A stretch of 15,237 nt of DNA from Nocardioidaceae bacterium (GCA_020438665.1 JAGQUE010000352.1:1-15237), one strand, 5' to 3'; positions 6,152-13,737 are shown, counted from the stretch's first letter. Made by a program: numbers and translations. Notes: a model not told the origin generated them from the sequence alone.

Positions 6152-6850
6152 ATGACCGACGCCACGGGACCGTCGCCCCACGCCGCGACCGGCCGACCCG
6201 AGGAGATGCGCGAGCGGCTCGCCGACTATGTCCTCGCCCTCCACCAGGCCTATCTGCGTCACGCGGAGCTGTTGGCGCCGGCGGAGCGCGCGGCCCTGCC
6301 GCTGTCCGACGACCGGCCGCTCACCGTGGCGATCGCCGCGGCTCGCGAGCTGCACCTCGTGGCCACCCACGACCGGCTCCCGGCCCCGCGCGGTCCCGAA
6401 GTCGAGGTGAGCGAGGAGACCGCCGGCGTGCACTGGACGGTGCGCTTCTTCGACCCCTCGATCCTGCCCGAGCTGGGCCTGGTGGGCGGTCCGGGCGAGG
6501 ACGCCACCCTTGCCGTACGCCGGGTGCTCGGCGTCGCCGAGGTGGTCTATCACCTGTCGGTCTCGATCGGTGGCGGGCTGACCGTGCACCATGCGCAGCA
6601 CGCCGGCGTGGCCCTGGCCAACCAGCATGCGGCCGCGGTCCGCGACGGCCAGTCGCTGAGGAGGGCCTTCCCGGGCCGCGAGGCGTGGGTCGACGAGTTC
6701 GTCCGCGCCGACCGGCTCGACCTGCCGCTCAGCGCCCGACTGCTGGCCCGGGAGCTCGCCGGCCCGGCGCTGACCGACGCCGAGCTGGCCGGCGACCTGC
6801 CGGCGTTGCGAGCGGCGCTGCTGGCGGTCGGGCGCGGGGAGCGCCGATGA
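6152..6850 (+). CDS. Unrecognised 232-residue cytoplasmic protein in the aromatic locus
   Basis: I do not recognise a family. The protein is 232 residues, mixed helix/strand in character, with no signal peptide, membrane segment or cysteine cluster. It has a helical start (EEMRERLADYVLALHQAYLRH), a central strand-like part (VHWTVRFFDPSILPELGLVG), a motif VEVVYHLSVSIGGG-like segment (EVVYHLSVSIGGGLTVHHAQ) with a histidine cluster, and a leucine-rich helical C-terminus. ATG 6152 is chosen because a TAACCT -10 box lies 8 nt upstream; longer readings in this frame run antisense through the dioxygenase. Its TGA overlaps the ATG of the IclR regulator (ATGA), so it is co-translated with the regulator and, through it, the Rieske protein. 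Context suggests an accessory role in the aromatic pathway or its regulation. Real gene: confident. Function: unknown. Confidence 0.8.
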   Translation: MTDATGPSPHAATGRPEEMRERLADYVLALHQAYLRHAELLAPAERAALPLSDDRPLTVAIAAARELHLVATHDRLPAPRGPEVEVSEETAGVHWTVRFFDPSILPELGLVGGPGEDATLAVRRVLGVAEVVYHLSVSIGGGLTVHHAQHAGVALANQHAAAVRDGQSLRRAFPGREAWVDEFVRADRLDLPLSARLLARELAGPALTDAELAGDLPALRAALLAVGRGERR

Positions 6851-7647
6851 CCCGCGTCGCCGGGACGACCCAGACCCTCAACAGCGTGGCCACCGCCGCG
6901 CGCATGCTGCGCGAGTTCGGCAAGGGGGACACCCAGCTCGGCGTCAGCGAGCTCGCTCGCCGTGTGGGGGTCGGCAAGAGCACGGCCCACCGGGTGGTGT
7001 GGACGCTGGTCGCTGAGGACCTGCTGGAGAAGATCGAGGACACCGGGCTGTTCCGGCTCACCTCGACGATGCGCAACCTCGGCATCAGCGCCGAGACGGC
7101 GCTATCGCTCCACCAGGCGGCGACCGGGCCGCTCGACCGGCTGCGCAGCGTCACCGACCAGACCCTGCACGTCGCGATCCTCGACGGCACGGACGTGCTC
7201 TATGTCGAGCGACGCGAGAGCCCGACGGCGCTCGCGGTGTTCCGTGGTGTCGGCGGTCGCAACGCGGCGCACGCCACCTCGACGGGCAAGGTGCTGCTCG
7301 CCTATCTCGACCCCGACGAGCAGTCCCAGCTGGTGCGCACGATGCGGCTGACCCGCAAGACGGGCTACACGATCACCAACCGGAGCGCGCTGCTCCACGA
7401 GCTGGCCGAGGTGCGCCGACGCGGCTACGCCGAGAACGTGTTCGAGTCCGAGGCGGGGATGGTGTCGATCGCCGCCCCCATCCGCGGCCGCACCGGTCAC
7501 GTGGTGGCGGCGATGTCGGTCGCGGGCGCCGTACCTGCAGGTGACCCCGAGCCGATGCGACGGCTGGTTCGGCCGTTGATCGAAGCAGCCGAGCAGGTCT
7601 CGCACAACCTCGGCTGGCGCCGGCCCGGCCACGGAGACAGCCGGTGA
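6847..7647 (+). CDS. IclR-family transcriptional regulator
   Basis: 266 residues. An N-terminal winged helix-turn-helix at about 31-62 (LGVSELARRVGVGKSTAHRV, then a wing ending near GLFRLT) is followed by a GAF-like effector domain from about 95 to 255. The effector domain shows LHVAILDGTDVLYVERRES, the conserved AAHATSTGKVLLAYL segment and SEAGMVSIAAPI. IclR proteins are common one-component regulators of aromatic catabolic operons, binding a pathway metabolite in the C-terminal domain. ATG 6847 overlaps the preceding TGA, and GGGGAG lies just upstream. Its TGA overlaps the GTG of the Rieske gene. The divergent operon starting at 6070 is the most likely target, together with its own promoter, through the palindrome at 6095-6104. 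The family is certain; activator versus repressor and the effector are not visible. Confidence 0.93.
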   Translation: MTRVAGTTQTLNSVATAARMLREFGKGDTQLGVSELARRVGVGKSTAHRVVWTLVAEDLLEKIEDTGLFRLTSTMRNLGISAETALSLHQAATGPLDRLRSVTDQTLHVAILDGTDVLYVERRESPTALAVFRGVGGRNAAHATSTGKVLLAYLDPDEQSQLVRTMRLTRKTGYTITNRSALLHELAEVRRRGYAENVFESEAGMVSIAAPIRGRTGHVVAAMSVAGAVPAGDPEPMRRLVRPLIEAAEQVSHNLGWRRPGHGDSR

Positions 7648-8087
7648 CCGCGCCGGCCGAGAACTGGACGCGGGTGTGCCGCGTCGAGCACGTCCCGGAC
7701 GACTCCCCGGTCGGGGTCGAGCTGCGGGGGGAGGACGAGACAGGTCGGGTCTGCGTCGTCCGGGTGCCCGACGGCGTCCGCGCGATGCTGGACCGCTGCC
7801 CCCACCGCGACATCCGGCTCTCCGGCGGCGTGGTCCGCGACGGTCTGCTCACCTGTCCCGGCCACTTCTGGCGGTTCGACCTCGTCGATGGTCACCGCAC
7901 GGACGAGCCGGGCCAGGTGCTGTCGCTCTATCCGACCAGGGTGACGGAGGACGGCTGGGTCGAGGCCAGGCTGCCGGAGGCCTCGCCGCCGGTGTCGATG
8001 AGGGCGTGGCTGCTCGAGCAGGCCCGCAGCCCGGCGGCCTCGGACAACGGTCGGGCGGCCCGCCCCCCGGGGGTTAGCGGCCGCTAA
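7644..8087 (+). CDS. Rieske [2Fe-2S] ferredoxin-like protein
   Basis: 147 residues. A complete Rieske motif, Cys52-Pro-His54, 16 residues, then Cys71-Pro-Gly-His74 (CPHRDIRLSGG ... TCPGHFWRFD), will hold a [2Fe-2S] cluster. The size and lack of membrane segments fit a soluble ferredoxin that passes electrons to a ring-hydroxylating oxygenase or hydroxylase, or a small Rieske regulatory protein. The C-terminal 30 or so residues (from AWLLEQARSP) are low-complexity and beyond the usual fold. It starts at GTG 7644, overlapping the IclR stop (GTGA), with GGAG 8 nt upstream. No oxygenase alpha subunit or reductase is in the window, so its partner lies elsewhere. Within the aromatic locus it is the only visible redox component. 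Its TAA stop is inside the palindrome controlling the next gene. Confidence 0.88.
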   Translation: MTAPAENWTRVCRVEHVPDDSPVGVELRGEDETGRVCVVRVPDGVRAMLDRCPHRDIRLSGGVVRDGLLTCPGHFWRFDLVDGHRTDEPGQVLSLYPTRVTEDGWVEARLPEASPPVSMRAWLLEQARSPAASDNGRAARPPGVSGR

Positions 8088-8089
8088 CC
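8072..8089. promoter_or_regulatory. Perfect 18-bp palindrome, probable TetR operator
   Basis: GGTTAGCGGCCGCTAACC reads identically on both strands. It contains the TAA stop of the Rieske gene and overlaps the -10 box of the adjacent tetR-like gene, whose GTG is 8 nt downstream. Position and symmetry are those of an autoregulatory TetR operator. Confidence 0.75.
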
Positions 8090-8090
8090 T
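8085..8090 (+). promoter_or_regulatory. -10 box of the TetR gene, leaderless type
   Basis: TAACCT (identical to the box at 6139-6144) ends 7 nt before GTG 8097. No Shine-Dalgarno sequence lies between. It overlaps the right arm of the 18-bp palindrome. Confidence 0.55.
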
Positions 8091-8096
8091 GTCCCC

Positions 8097-8657
8097 GTGA
8101 CACGCCGGGAGCAGATCCTCGACACCGCCGCCCGGCTGTTCGCCTCGCGTGGCTTCCACGGCGTCTCGGTCGCCGACCTGGGCGCGGCCTGCGGGATCTC
8201 GGGACCAGCGCTCTACAAGCACTTCGCCTCCAAGGAGGCCATCCTCGCGGAGATGCTGGTCTCGATCAGCGAGGAGCTGCTCGAGGTCGGCAACGTGCGC
8301 GTCGCCGAGGCCGAGGGCCCGACCGAGGCACTGGCCGCGCTCATCGACTGGCACATCGACTTCGCGCTGGAGCACCGCGCGCTCATCGTCGTCCAGGACC
8401 GCGACTGGGAGTCCCTGCCCGACGACGCCCGCGAGACGGTGCGCACCCTGCAGCGCTCCTATGTCGAGCTGTGGAGCCGCCAGCTCCGGCTGCGCGACCG
8501 GACCCGCACCCGCGACCAGGCACGAGCGATGGCGCACGCGGCGTTCGGCCTGATTAACTCCACGCCACACAGCGGCGTGCTCCCAGACAGCCGGATGCGG
8601 CCGCTGCTACGGGTGATGGCGCTCGGCGCGCTCGGCGTTCCGACGACCCCGGACTGA
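8097..8657 (+). CDS. TetR/AcrR-family transcriptional regulator
   Basis: 186 residues starting at GTG 8097. The N-terminal DNA-binding domain is classical: REQILDTAARLFASRGFHGV, then SVADLGAACGISGPALYKHF with the recognition helix at about 36-46, then ASKEAILAEML. The C-terminal ligand domain (LIDWHIDFALEHRALIVVQD, HSGVLPDSRMRPLLRVMALG) resembles TetR proteins often found beside acyl-CoA metabolism genes. No such gene is here, so the ligand cannot be named. The 18-bp palindrome over its -10 box indicates autorepression. It starts 9 nt after the Rieske stop but probably has its own leaderless promoter. The last codons (PTTPD) and stop lie in the first copy of a 17-bp tandem repeat, so the C-terminus may have been altered by repeat expansion. 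Confidence 0.92.
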   Translation: MTRREQILDTAARLFASRGFHGVSVADLGAACGISGPALYKHFASKEAILAEMLVSISEELLEVGNVRVAEAEGPTEALAALIDWHIDFALEHRALIVVQDRDWESLPDDARETVRTLQRSYVELWSRQLRLRDRTRTRDQARAMAHAAFGLINSTPHSGVLPDSRMRPLLRVMALGALGVPTTPD

Positions 8658-8757
8658 CGACCCGGGACTGACCACGACCCCGGACTGACGACGACCCCGG
8701 ACTGACGACGACCCCGGACTGACGACGACCCCGGACTGACGACGACCCCGGACTGAC
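8642..8757. repeat. Seven-copy 17-bp tandem repeat starting over the TetR stop codon
   Basis: The unit GACGACCCCGGACTGAC is present at 8642-8658, then a 14-nt version with a 3-nt deletion (8659-8672), a copy with one change (8673-8689), and four perfect copies (8690-8757). Each unit carries TGA, and 17 is not a multiple of 3, so all three forward frames are closed within the array. Copies are directly adjacent with no spacers. The right end can fold CCCGG-ACTGA-CCGGG (8747-8761), a weak hairpin. Confidence 0.93.
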
Positions 8758-8762
8758 CGGGC

Positions 8763-8777
8763 AGGTGAGGCACACCT
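8763..8777. promoter_or_regulatory. Imperfect inverted repeat upstream of the secreted protein gene, iron-box-like
   Basis: AGGTGAGGCACACCT has AGGTG/CACCT-type arms and matches 12 of 15 positions of the DtxR/IdeR core AGGTTAGSCTWACCT. It lies 29 nt before ATG 8806. No convincing -10 is seen nearby, so this is only a candidate site. Confidence 0.25.
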
Positions 8778-8805
8778 CTAGACAGATCGCCCTTTTCCAC
8801 AGCAG

Positions 8806-10149
8806 ATGCGGAATATGGTCGATGTACAGGACGTGCAGCATCGCGTCTCGGGCCCCTTGCTGGCCGCGCTCCTGATCGTGGCCGTGGGGCCGAGCGCACC
8901 CGCGTCCGCCGAGGAGCCGGTCTGGCAGCCTCCCACCACCCTCGGGGTCGCCGATCCCGACGAGCTGACGATCGTCACCGACGACGCGGGCAACGACACC
9001 GCCGCGTGGTTCCGCAGGCGCACCGTCGGCGGGGTCGCCTTCGCCGAGCCGGTGGTGGCCCAGCGCGCGGCCGGTGACACCTGGTCACTGCCGACCGTGA
9101 TGGGGCGGGCCTCGCACGACCCGGACATCACCCTGGCCACCACCCCGTCCGGACAGATCACCGCCGTCTGGGTCAACGAGACGCTCGACGGCAGTGGCGC
9201 CCCGACCGAAGCGCAGCTGCAGATCTCCGTGTTCGACCACGGGCAGTGGTCCGCCGCCGCCACCCTGTGGCGCGGCAACCGGGCCAAGGACCCGGTCATC
9301 GCGGTGGACCCGTCGGGTCGCGCGGTGCTCGCCTGGACTCGGGTGGGCGCGCGCAACGCTGCCTTCGTCGCGACCCGTGACGTCGAGGGGACCTGGAGTG
9401 CACCACGACGTCTTGACGACGGCAGTCGTCGCGCCGTCTGGGCGCGAGGGGCCGGCATCGGTGACAACGGCATCGCCGTGGTGACGTATGTCGACAATGC
9501 CGGCGTGCACGCCGCCCGGTGGACGGGTGCCTCGTGGTCGGGCTCGCGGCGGCTGACCAAGACCAGGCCGACCGAGCTCGCGTTCGCGGTGAGCCCCGAC
9601 GGCCGCGCCGCGATCGCCTACACCGCCAGCAGGACGGCGCCCGTGCGCGAGCGGATGATGAACGGCGCGGGCGGCTGGAGCGTCGCCAAGCGCATCGACA
9701 GCCGAAGCGGCCCGGTCGACGACCATGCCCTGTCTCTTGCCGCGTGCCCCAAGGGCGGCTGGGGTGTCGCGTGGGCCACCGGCCTGCACCAGCTCCGCCT
9801 GCGCGAGTTCGACGCCGCCACGTGGCGCAAGGACCGCGTGATCCACCGCGCCGTCGGCACTCCTCGCGAGACCCACCTGATCTACCACAACAACGGCGAC
9901 GCGATGCTCATCTGGAACGAGGACCTGCCGACTCCCTTCGCCGCTCAGATCAAGGCCCTCACCCGCACCAGCCGGGACTGGACCCCCGACGCGGTGTCGG
10001 TCAGCGGCAACGAGACCAACCTGGTCAACCTGCGCGCGGTGGACAACCTCAACGGCCACATCGTGGTCGCGTGGGACCGCGTCAACTCCGGACCCGACCA
10101 GATCCAGTCGGCCAGTGCGTTGTGGGCCAACGGCACCGTCATCAACTGA
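8806..10149 (+). CDS. Secreted protein built of about eight propeller-like repeats
   Basis: 447 residues from ATG 8806. A Sec signal peptide is visible: hydrophobic GPLLAALLIVAVG, then cleavage likely after APASA before EEPVW. GTG at 8833 (giving MQHRVSGPLL) would make a more typical signal peptide and is a plausible alternative start. The mature part consists of about eight repeats of 45-60 residues. Each has a tryptophan (VWQPPTTL, TWSLPTVM, QWSAAATL, TWSAPRRL, SWSGSRRL, GWSVAKRI, TWRKDRVI, DWTPDAVS) followed by a segment such as DPVIAVDPSGRAVLAWTR. This is the pattern of a beta-propeller. No catalytic motif or sorting signal is seen; it is likely extracellular and binds a ligand or a polymer. 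It stands alone, after the tandem repeat, and converges on the SWIM gene. Exact family not recognised. Confidence 0.83.
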   Translation: MRNMVDVQDVQHRVSGPLLAALLIVAVGPSAPASAEEPVWQPPTTLGVADPDELTIVTDDAGNDTAAWFRRRTVGGVAFAEPVVAQRAAGDTWSLPTVMGRASHDPDITLATTPSGQITAVWVNETLDGSGAPTEAQLQISVFDHGQWSAAATLWRGNRAKDPVIAVDPSGRAVLAWTRVGARNAAFVATRDVEGTWSAPRRLDDGSRRAVWARGAGIGDNGIAVVTYVDNAGVHAARWTGASWSGSRRLTKTRPTELAFAVSPDGRAAIAYTASRTAPVRERMMNGAGGWSVAKRIDSRSGPVDDHALSLAACPKGGWGVAWATGLHQLRLREFDAATWRKDRVIHRAVGTPRETHLIYHNNGDAMLIWNEDLPTPFAAQIKALTRTSRDWTPDAVSVSGNETNLVNLRAVDNLNGHIVVAWDRVNSGPDQIQSASALWANGTVIN

Positions 10150-10192
10150 CCTGTCCTGCCGCCGCGCGGTCGGGCGCGCTCAACGGATGCCC

Positions 10193-10873
10193 TCAGAAGA
10201 GGTGGTCCAGGTCGGCAGCGGTGTCCCCCTCGGGGTCCGCCACCAGAGCGAGGATCCGCTCGGCGCGCAGCATCGCCTCGAGCCCGGTCTCGACGTCGTC
10301 GGCGGCCTCGGTCGGCGCCCCGCCACCGCGCTCGTGGAGACGCGCGAGGAGCACGTCGCGCGGCAGACCGCGCAGATGCGTGAGCACGAACGGGTCCAGG
10401 TCGACCAGCCAGGACAGCTGCAGCCCGACCGCGAGGGCGTGGGGGCAGGGGTCGACCCAGGCGTGGCAGGTGCAGGACGCCCCGAGCTCGCCGCCATAGG
10501 GAAGCAGCTCGATGCCGCCCTCCTCGGCCTCCTCGACCAGCTGGTGGGGCAGGTCGCCCGCCAGCATCGCGGCGATGCGACCGGACTCGGCCCCGACGAG
10601 CTCGACGAAGAGCTCGGCGGCTGACCCGTCGAGGACGGGCACGGTCACGCTGACAGCCCCTGGCTCGTCGTCCTCCACGGCCGCGAAGAAGCGGCCCTCC
10701 TCGACTGTGATGGGCCCCACCCGCGCAGCCCGAGCCAGCGAGCGCGCCTGCCGGAGGTCGGTGTCGGAGAAGGAGGACTCCTCGACCGCCCGCAGCCACG
10801 CCTTGGCCCACCAGCTCCGGGCGCGGGTCGCGGTCCGGCGAGGCGGGAGCCGCGGGTGGGTGACCGCGGTCAT
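10193..10873 (-). CDS. SWIM zinc-finger protein paired with the SNF2 helicase
   Basis: 226 residues. The SWIM motif Cys134-x-Cys136-x6-Cys143-x-His145 (SCTCHAWVDPCPHALAV) should bind zinc and mediate DNA or protein contact. The N-terminus has a tryptophan/arginine-rich stretch (ARSWWAKAWLRAVEE), and the C-terminus is leucine-rich and acidic. Its ATG overlaps the TGA of the helicase gene (ATGA), so the two are co-translated. SWIM proteins commonly accompany bacterial SNF2-type ATPases, and a shared function in DNA remodelling or repair is the usual inference. The stop is 43 bp from that of the convergent secreted-protein gene. I see no strong terminator between them. Confidence 0.88.
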   Translation of the reverse strand: MTAVTHPRLPPRRTATRARSWWAKAWLRAVEESSFSDTDLRQARSLARAARVGPITVEEGRFFAAVEDDEPGAVSVTVPVLDGSAAELFVELVGAESGRIAAMLAGDLPHQLVEEAEEGGIELLPYGGELGASCTCHAWVDPCPHALAVGLQLSWLVDLDPFVLTHLRGLPRDVLLARLHERGGGAPTEAADDVETGLEAMLRAERILALVADPEGDTAADLDHLF

Positions 10874-13647
10874 CCGGGTCGCCGCCGCAGCGTCACCAGG
10901 TCACGCAGGTCGTCGTTGCTGAGCTCGGTCAGCGCAGCCTCGCCGCGGGCGAGGACGGTGTCGGCGAGCGCGCGCTTGCGGGTGAGCAGCTCGGCGACCT
11001 TCTCCTCAACCGTGCCTTGGGTGATCAGCCGGTGCACCTGGACCGGCTTGGTCTGGCCGATCCGGTGGGCCCGGTCGGTGGCCTGCTCCTCGACGGCGGG
11101 GTTCCACCAGCGATCGAAGTGGATCACGTGGTCGGCCCGGGTGAGGTTGAGACCGGTGCCCCCCGCCTTGAGGCTCAGCAGGAAGACCGGAGCCTCCCCG
11201 TCCTGGAACCGGCGCACCATCGACTCTCGGTCGCGGACGGTGAGCCCACCGTGGAGGAACAGGTGAGGCAGGCCGAGCGCGGTCAGGTGGGTCTCGAGCA
11301 GGTGGCCCATCGCGACGTACTGGGTGAACACCAGCGCGGCCCCGTCCTCGGCGACCACCGTGGTCAGCAGCTCGTCGAGGGCGTCGATCTTCTCCGAGCG
11401 CCCCGCCAGCCGGCCGCTGGCCTGCTTGAGGAAGTGGGCGGGGTGGTTGCAGATCTGCTTGAGCCCGGTGAGGAGCTTGAGCACCAGCCCGCGCCGGCCC
11501 TCGGGGTCGGCCCGCTCGATGCGCTCCATCACATCGCGGACGAACGCCTCATAGAGCACGGTCTGTTCGCGGGTGAGGCCGAGCGGGTGGTCGGTCTCGG
11601 TCTTGGCCGGAAGCTCGGGGGCGATGCCGGGATCGGACTTGCGCCGTCGCAGCAGGAACGGGCCGATGAGGCCGGCGAACTGTCGCGCCTTGGTGGGCTC
11701 GAGCCCCGACTCGATCGGCGCAGCCCACACCTTGCGGAACGCGTTGCGACTGCCGAGCAGCCCAGGGGTGACCCAGTCGAGGATGGCCCAGAGCTCGGTC
11801 AGGTTGTTCTCGACGGGTGTGCCCGTGAGCGCGACCCGGGCGCGGCTGGCGATGGTCCGCAGCCCCCGGGCGGTGGCCGAGGCCGGGTTCTTGACGTGTT
11901 GCGCCTCGTCGGCCACGACGAGGTCCCACGGCACGCCCCCGAGCGCCTGAGCGCCCCCGCTGGCGGTGTCGCTGCGCATCGTGCCATAGGTGGTGAGCAC
12001 GAACCCGCCGCGCAGTCCGGTCAGGTCACGCCGGGTGCCGTGGAAGCGCCGGACCGGCTCGCCAGGAGCGAACCGGGCGATCTCGGCCTCCCAGTTGCCC
12101 ATCAGCGATGCGGGACAGACCACCAGCGTCGGACCGGCATCCGGATCGTGGTCGCGGCGGTGGAGGTGGAGCGCGATGAGCGTGACGGTCTTGCCGAGAC
12201 CCATGTCGTCGGCCAGACACGCACCCAGGCCGAGTTCGGTGAGTTCCACCAGCCAGGTCAACCCCTGCCGCTGGTAGTCGCGCAGCCGACCCTCCAGCCG
12301 CGGGGAGGGGCCGATCGGGGCGCGCGTGGCAGCGTTCTGGAGCCGGTCGCGCATCCGGAGCAGGCTGGCGCCGACGATGACCTCCTGCTCGGCGTCCTCG
12401 ACCTCCACCACCCCGGTGAGGGCGGCCGCCAGGGCCTGCACCGGCTTGACGGTGCGCACGAGCCGTCTCTTGGCCTTGCGCGCGATCGCGGGGTCGACCA
12501 CCGTCCAGTTGTCGCGGAGCTTGAGGATGGGCGCCGTCGCCGCGGCCAGCTGGTCCATCTCGGCGTCGGTCAGCGGCTCGCCGTGGAGGGCGAGCTGCCA
12601 GTGGAAGGCGAACACCGACTCGGCCGAGAGCAGCCCGGTCTGCAGCGGCTCCTCGTGAAGGCTGGTCGCCGGCCCCGGGGCGGAGCGTCGGTCGAGGACG
12701 GTGCTGGCCGTGAGATCGCGCCCCAGGCTGCGGGGCCAGAGCACGTCGACACCGCGGGTCTGGAGCGCCGCGACGCCCTGGTCGAGCAGGCTGACCAGCT
12801 CGTCGGTGTCCAACGTGATCTCGTCGGGCACGCGCAGCTCGAGCAGCCGCTCGAGAACCGGCCAGGCCTCGGCAGCACCGCGCAGCGCGATGCTGGCATG
12901 GGTGCGGGCCCGGGCGCCGAACCCGTGGCTCGCGCCGATGTCCGGTTCGGCCCAGAGCAGCGCCGCGTCGCACACATGGAGCGGGTTGTGCTGGTCGTGG
13001 ACCTGGAGGACCAGCCGCACCGAGCCGGCGACCAGCTCCTCCTCGTCGGCCTCGACCCGCAGTGACAACGTGACCAGCGACGGCAGGTCGTCGGGCGGCG
13101 TCTGGCGGTGGCGGTCGATGCGGGCCTGCAGTCGCGCTTGGAAGTCGGCCCGCCGCCGCTCGGCCTCGGCCGCCCGCTGGTCGGGAGTCTCCTCCGGGGA
13201 CCCGCCGACGGGGCGGACCGGGGGCCGGCGTGGAGTAGCCAGCGGGGCACTGCGGGGCATCGTGTCGACGACCGCCTCGACCATCCGACGGATCACGACC
13301 TCGGCCGACGGCGCATCGAGGTGGTCGTGGGCCCGCGCCTGGGCGAGCATGGCGATGCGATCCTCGTCGGCCGCGTCGAGCTCGGAGACCCGCCAGCGCG
13401 GGACGGCCGACGCGTCGGGCTCGAAGCGACCGGCCGCCACCAGCCGCATGGCGAGGAGGGCCGCCCCCGACAGCAGGGCCACGCTCGGGTGCAGGTCGTC
13501 GCGGGCGTGGGCACGGGTGAGGATGGGGAGCGCCGCGCGCATCGGGAGGCTGACGGTGCGGCGGGCGTCGCTGAACTCGATGTGGGAGTCGCGTGGCGGC
13601 TCGGCAGCGTGGAGGACGGCCGGCCCCGTGACCGGGACGAAGCTCAC
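10870..13647 (-). CDS. SNF2/Swi2-family DEAD/H-type DNA translocase (helicase)
   Basis: 925 residues. The C-terminal half is a full SNF2 ATPase: DDMGLGKTVTLIALHL (Walker A, about residue 480), VADEAQHVKN (motif II, about 578), ALTGTPVENNLTELW (motif III), VFTQYVAMG (motif IV), SLKAGGTGLNLT (motif V) and DRAHRIGQT (motif VI, about 860). The N-terminal 450 residues are the less conserved helicase-associated region of bacterial SNF2 proteins. It should move along double-stranded DNA or displace proteins using ATP. Start is GTG 13647, with GGAGG 6 nt upstream; a TAGGGT -10 box (13680-13675) would give a short leader. It is followed by the overlapping SWIM gene. No restriction or defence gene adjoins it, so a housekeeping repair/remodelling role is more likely than defence. 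Confidence 0.95.
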   Translation of the reverse strand: MSFVPVTGPAVLHAAEPPRDSHIEFSDARRTVSLPMRAALPILTRAHARDDLHPSVALLSGAALLAMRLVAAGRFEPDASAVPRWRVSELDAADEDRIAMLAQARAHDHLDAPSAEVVIRRMVEAVVDTMPRSAPLATPRRPPVRPVGGSPEETPDQRAAEAERRRADFQARLQARIDRHRQTPPDDLPSLVTLSLRVEADEEELVAGSVRLVLQVHDQHNPLHVCDAALLWAEPDIGASHGFGARARTHASIALRGAAEAWPVLERLLELRVPDEITLDTDELVSLLDQGVAALQTRGVDVLWPRSLGRDLTASTVLDRRSAPGPATSLHEEPLQTGLLSAESVFAFHWQLALHGEPLTDAEMDQLAAATAPILKLRDNWTVVDPAIARKAKRRLVRTVKPVQALAAALTGVVEVEDAEQEVIVGASLLRMRDRLQNAATRAPIGPSPRLEGRLRDYQRQGLTWLVELTELGLGACLADDMGLGKTVTLIALHLHRRDHDPDAGPTLVVCPASLMGNWEAEIARFAPGEPVRRFHGTRRDLTGLRGGFVLTTYGTMRSDTASGGAQALGGVPWDLVVADEAQHVKNPASATARGLRTIASRARVALTGTPVENNLTELWAILDWVTPGLLGSRNAFRKVWAAPIESGLEPTKARQFAGLIGPFLLRRRKSDPGIAPELPAKTETDHPLGLTREQTVLYEAFVRDVMERIERADPEGRRGLVLKLLTGLKQICNHPAHFLKQASGRLAGRSEKIDALDELLTTVVAEDGAALVFTQYVAMGHLLETHLTALGLPHLFLHGGLTVRDRESMVRRFQDGEAPVFLLSLKAGGTGLNLTRADHVIHFDRWWNPAVEEQATDRAHRIGQTKPVQVHRLITQGTVEEKVAELLTRKRALADTVLARGEAALTELSNDDLRDLVTLRRRPG

Positions 13648-13653
13648 CGCTCA

Positions 13654-13658
13654 CCTCC
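13654..13658 (-). promoter_or_regulatory. Shine-Dalgarno site of the SNF2 helicase
   Basis: GGAGG on the minus strand, 6 nt (TGAGCG) before GTG 13647. This fixes the GTG start, as no ATG lies nearby in frame. Confidence 0.75.
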
Positions 13659-13674
13659 TCCGCGTCCGTCGACG

Positions 13675-13680
13675 ACCCTA
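13675..13680 (-). promoter_or_regulatory. -10 box of the SNF2/SWIM operon
   Basis: TAGGGT matches TANNNT; a start 7 nt downstream would give a leader of about 20 nt containing the Shine-Dalgarno site. No clear -35. Confidence 0.4.
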
Positions 13681-13737
13681 GCCCGGCCCGCCGACACTGG
13701 GGTGGGTCGCGGCCGAGTAGGACAACCAGGCAGGTAC

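Noticed and set aside
8642..8757. CRISPR array
   Set aside because: Units are directly abutting without spacers, only 17 bp, and there are no cas genes.
8554..8841. Minus-strand frame translating the tandem array into a serine/valine/glycine repeat protein
   Set aside because: The repeats are DNA tandem copies; no ribosome site, and the frame overlaps the TetR gene end.
10870..13647. SNF2 helicase as part of a defence island (DISARM or similar)
   Set aside because: No methylase, nuclease or other defence gene adjoins; the only partner is the SWIM gene.
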